Assembly (NCBI RefSeq): GCF_003351145.1
Contig: NZ_QQSV01000007.1
Location: forward strand, 43,070-107,069
Reading direction: 5' to 3'
Length of the DNA stretch: 64,000 bases
DNA from: Meiothermus sp. QL-1
Lineage (GTDB): Bacteria; Deinococcota; Deinococci; Deinococcales; Thermaceae
A program made the position numbers and the translations under genes. The notes below the pieces were generated by a model. It made no database searches and was not told where the DNA came from. It saw only the letters and a program-made list of their open reading frames with translations. This document shows positions 59,167-64,000 of the stretch, piece by piece (position 1 is the first letter of the stretch; every line of letters starts with the position of its first letter).

Positions 59167-59910
59167 TTAGAGTCTCCCCGCCTCGATAATCCGGCCCAGA
59201 AACTGCTGGGTACGCTCACTCCGGGGGCTTTTGAATATGGCCTCGGGCGGCCCTTCCTCGTGCACCACTCCTCCGTACAGAAAGCAAACCTTGCTGGCCA
59301 CCTCGCGGGCAAAGCCCATCTCGTGGGTGGCCAGAATCATGGTCATCCCCTCCTGGGCCAGCTCGCGCAGGAGATTCAGAACCTCCGAGACCAGCTCGGG
59401 GTCCAGGGCCGAGGTAATCTCGTCCAGAAGCAGCAGGGTGGGTTCCATGGCCAGCGCTCGCGCGATGGCCACCCGCTGCTGCTGCCCCCCTGAAAGCTGG
59501 TCGGGGTAGGCCTGGGCTTTGTGCTCGAGCCCGATCCGCTTCAACAGGGCCATGGCCTTTTCCCTGGCCTCGGCCTCGGGGAGCCCGAGCACCCTGGTGG
59601 GGGCTAGGGTGATGTTCTGCAGCACGGTCATGTGGGGAAAAAGGTTGAAGCTCTGAAACACAATCCCCACCTCCCGCCGCAGGGCATTGAGGTCCACCCC
59701 AGGCCCGGTGATGCGGTCCCCCCTGAGCCGGATCTCCCCCCCCTGGATCTCCTCCAGCCCGTTGATGCAGCGCAGCAGGGTGGACTTCCCGCACCCAGAA
59801 GGACCGATAAGACAGACCACCTGGTGTTCCTCTACCGTAAGACTGAGGCCCCGCAGCACCTCGTTGGCCCCAAAGCGCTTGACCACGTTCTTCACTTCTA
59901 AAAAGCCCAT
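59167..59910 (-). CDS. Polar amino acid ABC transporter, ATPase
   Basis: A 247-residue ATPase of the GlnQ/HisP class. Walker A GPSGCGKST (about 36-44), Q-loop VFQSFNLFPH, signature LSGGQQQR, Walker B LLLLDEITSALDPE and the H-loop THEMGFA are all present; Glu after Walker B is kept. It powers the permease encoded upstream in the operon. The ATG is at the end of the permease gene's 21-base gap. The substrate is set by the binding protein. Confidence 0.94.
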   Translation of the reverse strand: MGFLEVKNVVKRFGANEVLRGLSLTVEEHQVVCLIGPSGCGKSTLLRCINGLEEIQGGEIRLRGDRITGPGVDLNALRREVGIVFQSFNLFPHMTVLQNITLAPTRVLGLPEAEAREKAMALLKRIGLEHKAQAYPDQLSGGQQQRVAIARALAMEPTLLLLDEITSALDPELVSEVLNLLRELAQEGMTMILATHEMGFAREVASKVCFLYGGVVHEEGPPEAIFKSPRSERTQQFLGRIIEAGRL

Positions 59911-59931
59911 CTAGCCTCCTAAGCCCCCAGC

Positions 59932-61032
59932 CTAGCCCTGGCGCATCCGGGCCCGGTCGCGCTCCACCAGGCGGTCCACCAGACGGGTCTGGGGAATGGT
60001 GATCAGGATGAAGATGATGGCCACGGTGGTTACCGCCGAAAGGTTGAAGTCGTTGGAGGCGATGATGCGGGCCTGGTTGAAGGCGTCGATTACCCCCACC
60101 ACGTTCACCAGAGCAGTATCCTTTTGCATGCCAATGAAGTTGTTGAGCAGCGGCGGGATAATCCGCCGCACCGCCTGGGGGACGATTACGAAACGTAGGG
60201 TCTGGCCATAGGAAAGGCCCAGGCTGCGGGCCGCGGCCCATTGGCTGGGATGGATACTCTCCAGGCCTGCCCGGTAGACCTCGGCCATGTAGGCCCCGTA
60301 GGTCAGGGTTAGGGCCAGCACCGCCAAAGCCTCTAGGGGCATGTTGCGGAAAAAGCCGATGCCGGTGAGGGGCAGGCCAAAGCCCACCAGGTAGATCACG
60401 ATGATGGAGGGCAGGCTGAGGAAGGCATCGGTGTAAAAGGTGGCCAAGAAGCGGATGGGCTCAGCCGGCTTGCCGGGCAGCAGCTTGGCGATGGCAATAA
60501 AAAGGCCCCAGATGAGGGAGAGCACCCCAGCGAAGACGAAGATCACCACGTTCACCCAGAAGGCCCTCAGGATGAGCTCGAAGGAGTTGGCGATGAGCTC
60601 GAGCTGAAAGAAAGTCCGCCCCACCGCCACATCGTTGGCGATGAAGAAAAGCACCAGCAGCAAGAAAATCACCCAGGCCCCGGCATAGCCCAGGGTGAAG
60701 TAGGCCCAGGTATGGGCCCCGGCGCTGTGGACCCGCGCCGCAATCAGGTCCTCGCGCCGCAGGGCCCGCCGGGCAGCCCTGGCCTCGGCCAGGCCGCGCA
60801 GGGCAGGCCAGAGCAAGGCCAGCGGCAGCAAAGCCGCTATAAGCAGCAGAAAATCGGCCCAGAGAGCCTGAAAGCCGTTTTCGCTCATCACCTGCTTAAC
60901 CCGCTGCATCACCCAGGCGGTGGCCAGCACCACCCCAACCGCCACCCCGAGGGCCCCCCCGGCCAAGGCCAGCCCGTCTCGAGGCACCCCCGGGGTAGAC
61001 CGCCCTCCCCTTGCAGAACCCGGCCCCATCAT
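59932..61032 (-). CDS. Polar amino acid ABC transporter, permease
   Basis: A 366-residue permease of the HisMQ/GlnP class, longer than the usual 220-250. The extra N-terminal part has two membrane helices (about 20-40 and 60-80) before the conserved core. The coupling EAA loop is the AAARSLGLSYGQTLRFVIVPQAVRRIIPP segment. As there is only one permease gene, it should act as a homodimer. ATG at 61032 or 61029. Positioned after a terminator-like hairpin from the binding protein gene. Confidence 0.91.
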   Translation of the reverse strand: MMGPGSARGGRSTPGVPRDGLALAGGALGVAVGVVLATAWVMQRVKQVMSENGFQALWADFLLLIAALLPLALLWPALRGLAEARAARRALRREDLIAARVHSAGAHTWAYFTLGYAGAWVIFLLLVLFFIANDVAVGRTFFQLELIANSFELILRAFWVNVVIFVFAGVLSLIWGLFIAIAKLLPGKPAEPIRFLATFYTDAFLSLPSIIVIYLVGFGLPLTGIGFFRNMPLEALAVLALTLTYGAYMAEVYRAGLESIHPSQWAAARSLGLSYGQTLRFVIVPQAVRRIIPPLLNNFIGMQKDTALVNVVGVIDAFNQARIIASNDFNLSAVTTVAIIFILITIPQTRLVDRLVERDRARMRQG

Positions 61033-61050
61033 GGGTAAGAGATTTTACCC

Positions 61051-61076
61051 AAAAAAGCCGGGGGCACACCCCCGGC
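61051..61076 (-). terminator. Intra-operon hairpin between binding protein and permease
   Basis: Read on the minus strand, GCCGGGGGTG-TGCCCCCGGC (61076-61057) forms a hairpin followed by TTTTTT. It is a good intrinsic terminator between the binding-protein gene and the permease, and would give more binding protein than permease, a common design in ABC import operons. Confidence 0.75.
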
Positions 61077-61092
61077 GCACCAAACCCCACCC

Positions 61093-61932
61093 CTAGGGCT
61101 TCCAGACCGGCACCGTGGTGGGGTCCACCCCCCATTCCTTGGCCAGATAGGTCTGGGCCAGCTTCTTGAGCACCCCTTCCCTCTCCAGGGCCTCTATGAT
61201 CCTATCCACCTGGGCCCGGTTGGGGTTGCCCTTGGTGAAAAGCGCTCCATAGTTCTCCCCCGTCTGGAACTGCCCCACCACCACCAAGGCCCCGCCCGAC
61301 TTGGCCGCCTCCGAGAGCACAATGGAGGTGTCGATGATAAAAGCATCTATCTGCCCGGCCCGCAGGGCGGTAAAGCCCCCCGCCACATCGGGAAAGACCC
61401 GGGTCAGGTTCTGGGGGTGCTTTAGGGTATCCGCGAGGAACTTGGCCGCCGTGGTGGCCTGCTGCACCCCTATGCGGGCGGTTTTGAGGCTGGCCGGGCT
61501 GTTGAACCTGGCCCGATCAGCTGCGCGCACCAGCACACCGATGTCGGAAGAGAAGTAGGGGCGGGAGAAGTCCACCACCCGCTTGCGGGCCTCGGTGATG
61601 GTGATTTGGGAGAGGGCAAAATCGAAGTTGCGGGTCTGGCCAGCGATTAGGGCGTCCCAGGCCACGTTCTGCACCACCAGCCTATCAAGCCCGGCGCGGT
61701 AGGCGATGTTGGCCGCCAGGCAGTACTCAAAGCCGTCCCGGATGGTAGCAGGGCTATCGCCGTTCCAGAAGCCCGGCCCTGGCAGGTTGGTCTGCACTGT
61801 GAGCTGGCCGGCAATAACCGGACGGATGGGAAACTGACCCTTAGGACCGGTGACCTCGCAGTTGCCAATCCGGGTCTGGGCCAGCCCCAGCGAAGCCAGG
61901 GCCACTGCGGTTAGAAGCCAAGCCTGTTTCAT
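61093..61932 (-). CDS. Amino acid ABC transporter, substrate-binding protein
   Basis: A 279-residue periplasmic binding protein with a signal peptide (KQAWLLTAVALASLGLAQT), then a class II fold for polar amino acids (TITEARKRVVDFSRPYF, VGVQQATTAAKFL-like region, and the DAFIIDTSIV hinge). It captures the substrate, probably glutamine, glutamate, arginine or another polar amino acid. ATG at 61932 follows AGGAGG; longer starts lack a signal. It heads the operon and is followed by a terminator-like hairpin. Confidence 0.91.
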   Translation of the reverse strand: MKQAWLLTAVALASLGLAQTRIGNCEVTGPKGQFPIRPVIAGQLTVQTNLPGPGFWNGDSPATIRDGFEYCLAANIAYRAGLDRLVVQNVAWDALIAGQTRNFDFALSQITITEARKRVVDFSRPYFSSDIGVLVRAADRARFNSPASLKTARIGVQQATTAAKFLADTLKHPQNLTRVFPDVAGGFTALRAGQIDAFIIDTSIVLSEAAKSGGALVVVGQFQTGENYGALFTKGNPNRAQVDRIIEALEREGVLKKLAQTYLAKEWGVDPTTVPVWKP

Positions 61933-61963
61933 ACCCAAGCCTCCTTTCTCGAGTACCGTGCCC

Positions 61964-61969
61964 ATTATA
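61964..61969 (-). promoter_or_regulatory. -10 element of the amino acid ABC operon
   Basis: A consensus TATAAT on the minus strand 32 bases before the ATG of the binding protein, leaving a leader that includes the AGGAGG ribosome site. The -35 is weak or absent in this view (CTAGAC about 17 bases upstream). Confidence 0.55.
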
Positions 61970-62018
61970 GAACCCGCTTCATAGAGTCTAGCCACCCATC
62001 GGCTAGAATGGGTGAACT

Positions 62019-63818
62019 GTGCGGGAGCGGATTCGCAATTTCTCCATCATCGCCCACGTAGACCACGGCAAGTCTACGCTGGCCGACCGCATTCTCCAGA
62101 TGACCAAGGCGGTCTCGGAACGGGAAATGCGCGAACAGTTTTTGGATTCGCTGGAGCTCGAGCGCGAACGCGGCATCACCATCAAGGCCAGCGCGGTACG
62201 GCTTTTCTACGAGAGCAAAGCGGGCGAAACCTACATCTTCAACCTGATCGACACCCCCGGCCACGTGGACTTTGGCTACGAGGTGAGCCGGGCGTTGGCC
62301 GCGGTAGAGGGGGTGCTGCTGGTGGTGGACGCCAGCCAGGGGGTGGAGGCCCAGACCATCGCCAACTTCTACCTGGCCTTGGAGCACGAGCACACCATCA
62401 TCCCGGTCATCAACAAGATCGACCTGCCCAGCGCCCGACCCTTGGAGGTGGCCCTCGAGGTAGAGGAGGTGCTGGGCATCCCCGCCGACGATTGCATCTT
62501 CGCCTCGGGCAAAACCGGCCAGGGAGTGGACGAGATTCTGGAGGCCGTCGTGGCCCGCATTCCTCCCCCCAAAGGGGCCCCTGACAACCCCACCCAGGCC
62601 CTGATTTTCGACTCCATCTACGACGCCTACCAGGGGGTGATCCCCTACGTGCGGGTGATGGACGGGCATATTCGGCCTGGCGAGGTCATCAAGGTCTGGT
62701 CCACCGGCAAGACCTTCACCGTGGACAAGGTGGGGGTCTTCCGACCGGGGTCGCTGGAGCCGGTGGCCGAGCTCGGCCCCGGGGAGGTGGGCTGGCTCAC
62801 CGCGGCCATCCGCGAGATCGGCGAAACCCAGGTGGGCGACACCATCACCCTAGCCCATAACCCCTGCCAGGCCCCCTACCCCGGCTTCCAGCCGGCCAAA
62901 CCGGTGGTCTTTGCCGGGCTCTACCCCACCAACTCCCAGGACTACAACCGCCTGCGCGAGGCTCTGGAAAAGCTCAAACTGAACGATGCGGCCCTGCATT
63001 TCGAGCCCGAGACCTCCGAGGCCCTGGGCTTTGGCTTCCGCTGCGGCTTTTTAGGGCTCCTGCACGCCGAAATCGTGCAGGAGAGGCTTGAGCGAGAGTT
63101 CGGGCTCGAGCTCATCTCCACCGCCCCCAACGTGGTCTACCGGGTCAGGCGCACCGATGGGCAGGAGATGGAAATCCACAACCCCTCCGAACTGCCCAGC
63201 CCTGACCGGCTCGAGGCCATCTACGAACCCTACGTCAAGCTCACCCTCTACACCCCCGAGGAGCACGTGGGGGCCATCATGCAGCTTCTACAGGAAAAAC
63301 GGGGCCGAATGCGCCATATGAACTACGTGGGCAAGCGGGTAGAACTCATCTACGAGGTGCCCTTTGGGGAGATCCTCTACGATTTCCACGACCGCCTGAA
63401 GTCCCTAAGCCGGGGCTACGCCTCGATGGACTACGAACAAATCGGCTACCAGGAGGGCGAGCTGGTCAAGGTAAACATCCTGGTGAACGAGGAGCCGGTA
63501 GATGCCCTGGCCTTCATCACCCATAAGGACAAGGCCTACAGCATGGCGCGGGAGATCGTGGATAAGCTGGCTGAGGTCATCCCCCGCCAGCAGTTCGCGG
63601 TGCCCATCCAGGCCGCGATTGGAGGAAAAATCATCGCCCGCGCTACGGTGAAGGCCCTGCGCAAGGATGTGCTGGCCAAGTGCTACGGCGGAGACGTCAC
63701 CCGCAAGAAGAAGCTTTTGGAAAAGCAAAAAGAGGGTAAGAAGCGCCTCAAGGCCATCGGCAAGGTGGAGGTACCCCAGGAGGCCTTCCTGGCGGTCCTT
63801 TCGGCCGGACGCGAATAA
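62019..63818 (+). CDS. lepA: Elongation factor 4 (LepA)
   Basis: A 599-residue translational GTPase that back-translocates or remodels stalled ribosomes and helps initiation at high ionic stress. G1 [10 protein letters not shown]2 region RGITIKA, G3 [12 protein letters not shown]4 NKIDLPSA, plus the LepA-specific C-terminal domain. GTG start nine bases after TAGAAT (62004-62009). The stop lies just before the shared hairpin with the convergent 16S rRNA gene. Confidence 0.96.
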   Translation: MRERIRNFSIIAHVDHGKSTLADRILQMTKAVSEREMREQFLDSLELERERGITIKASAVRLFYESKAGETYIFNLIDTPGHVDFGYEVSRALAAVEGVLLVVDASQGVEAQTIANFYLALEHEHTIIPVINKIDLPSARPLEVALEVEEVLGIPADDCIFASGKTGQGVDEILEAVVARIPPPKGAPDNPTQALIFDSIYDAYQGVIPYVRVMDGHIRPGEVIKVWSTGKTFTVDKVGVFRPGSLEPVAELGPGEVGWLTAAIREIGETQVGDTITLAHNPCQAPYPGFQPAKPVVFAGLYPTNSQDYNRLREALEKLKLNDAALHFEPETSEALGFGFRCGFLGLLHAEIVQERLEREFGLELISTAPNVVYRVRRTDGQEMEIHNPSELPSPDRLEAIYEPYVKLTLYTPEEHVGAIMQLLQEKRGRMRHMNYVGKRVELIYEVPFGEILYDFHDRLKSLSRGYASMDYEQIGYQEGELVKVNILVNEEPVDALAFITHKDKAYSMAREIVDKLAEVIPRQQFAVPIQAAIGGKIIARATVKALRKDVLAKCYGGDVTRKKKLLEKQKEGKKRLKAIGKVEVPQEAFLAVLSAGRE

Positions 63819-63844
63819 AAGAGCCCGCCCCTTGCGGAGCGGGC
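63814..63844 (-). terminator. Terminator of the 16S rRNA transcript, overlapping the end of lepA
   Basis: Minus strand: GCCCGC (63844-63839) pairs with GCGGGC (63828-63823) around a short loop and is followed by a T-rich run (63820-63814). It is 37 bases after the mature 16S 3' end. On the plus strand the T run is missing, so lepA stops by other means or reads into the antisense of 16S. Confidence 0.7.
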
Positions 63845-63872
63845 GGAACCTCCAGCGCAGGTTGGGCGAGGT

Positions 63873-64000
<128 letters not shown>

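Overview
The window is 64 kb of high-GC bacterial chromosome, densely packed with genes and with no prophage, insertion sequence or CRISPR array that I can see. Protein families point to the Thermaceae, most likely Meiothermus in the broad sense: a TL5-type L25 of the Thermus length (206 aa), a CarH/LdrP light-response pair next to crtB, a CrtO-type carotenoid ketolase, a pilA1-pilA2-pilA3-comZ-like pilin block, and a 16S rRNA gene that is not followed by 23S/5S. Many start codons lie 6-9 bases after a TANNNT -10 box, as expected for leaderless mRNAs in Deinococcus-Thermus.

Layout. 1-0.9 kb: end of pth, then the L25 gene. 0.95-6.2 kb: a sulfide/persulfide oxidation operon on the minus strand (sulfide:quinone oxidoreductase, a CstB-like persulfide dioxygenase-rhodanese fusion, four rhodanese genes, a TauE exporter), with a perfect 19-bp inverted repeat at 4880-4921 that looks like a double CstR operator. 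A CstR-like repressor gene lies 53 kb away at 57.8 kb. 6.3-17.2 kb: LysR regulator, trmL, fluoride channel with DUF190 partner, two lipoproteins, tgt, a dynamin-like GTPase, sufS, and a GAF/PAS/GGDEF/EAL protein. 17.3-20.3 kb: an exported protein, a PepSY protein and an OmpR-type two-component system.

20.3-25.9 kb: light-controlled carotenoid locus, with crtO, crtB and a methyltransferase running left and carH, ldrP and an NAD(P)-binding protein running right from one shared promoter region. 25.9-46.2 kb: mostly housekeeping and metabolic genes (mutM, serA, aminotransferase, two DegV proteins, dtd, moeA, a P450, nrnA, aroA, cmk, a UbiA/MqnP-type prenyltransferase, a sulfurtransferase) and a sugar-modifying pair (DegT aminotransferase plus a membrane-anchored SDR). 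46.4-56.6 kb: acuI and two minor-pilin blocks flanked by a NarL-type regulator and a histidine kinase. 56.7-64 kb: trmI, a small possible gene remnant, cstR, an MBL hydrolase, tRNA-Asn, an amino-acid ABC transporter, lepA, and the 3' end of 16S rRNA on the opposite strand.

The strongest integrated stories are the sulfur locus with its likely distant regulator, the complete B12-photoreceptor carotenoid circuit, and the duplicated pilin module in which one large pilus-associated protein carries a CxxCH motif.
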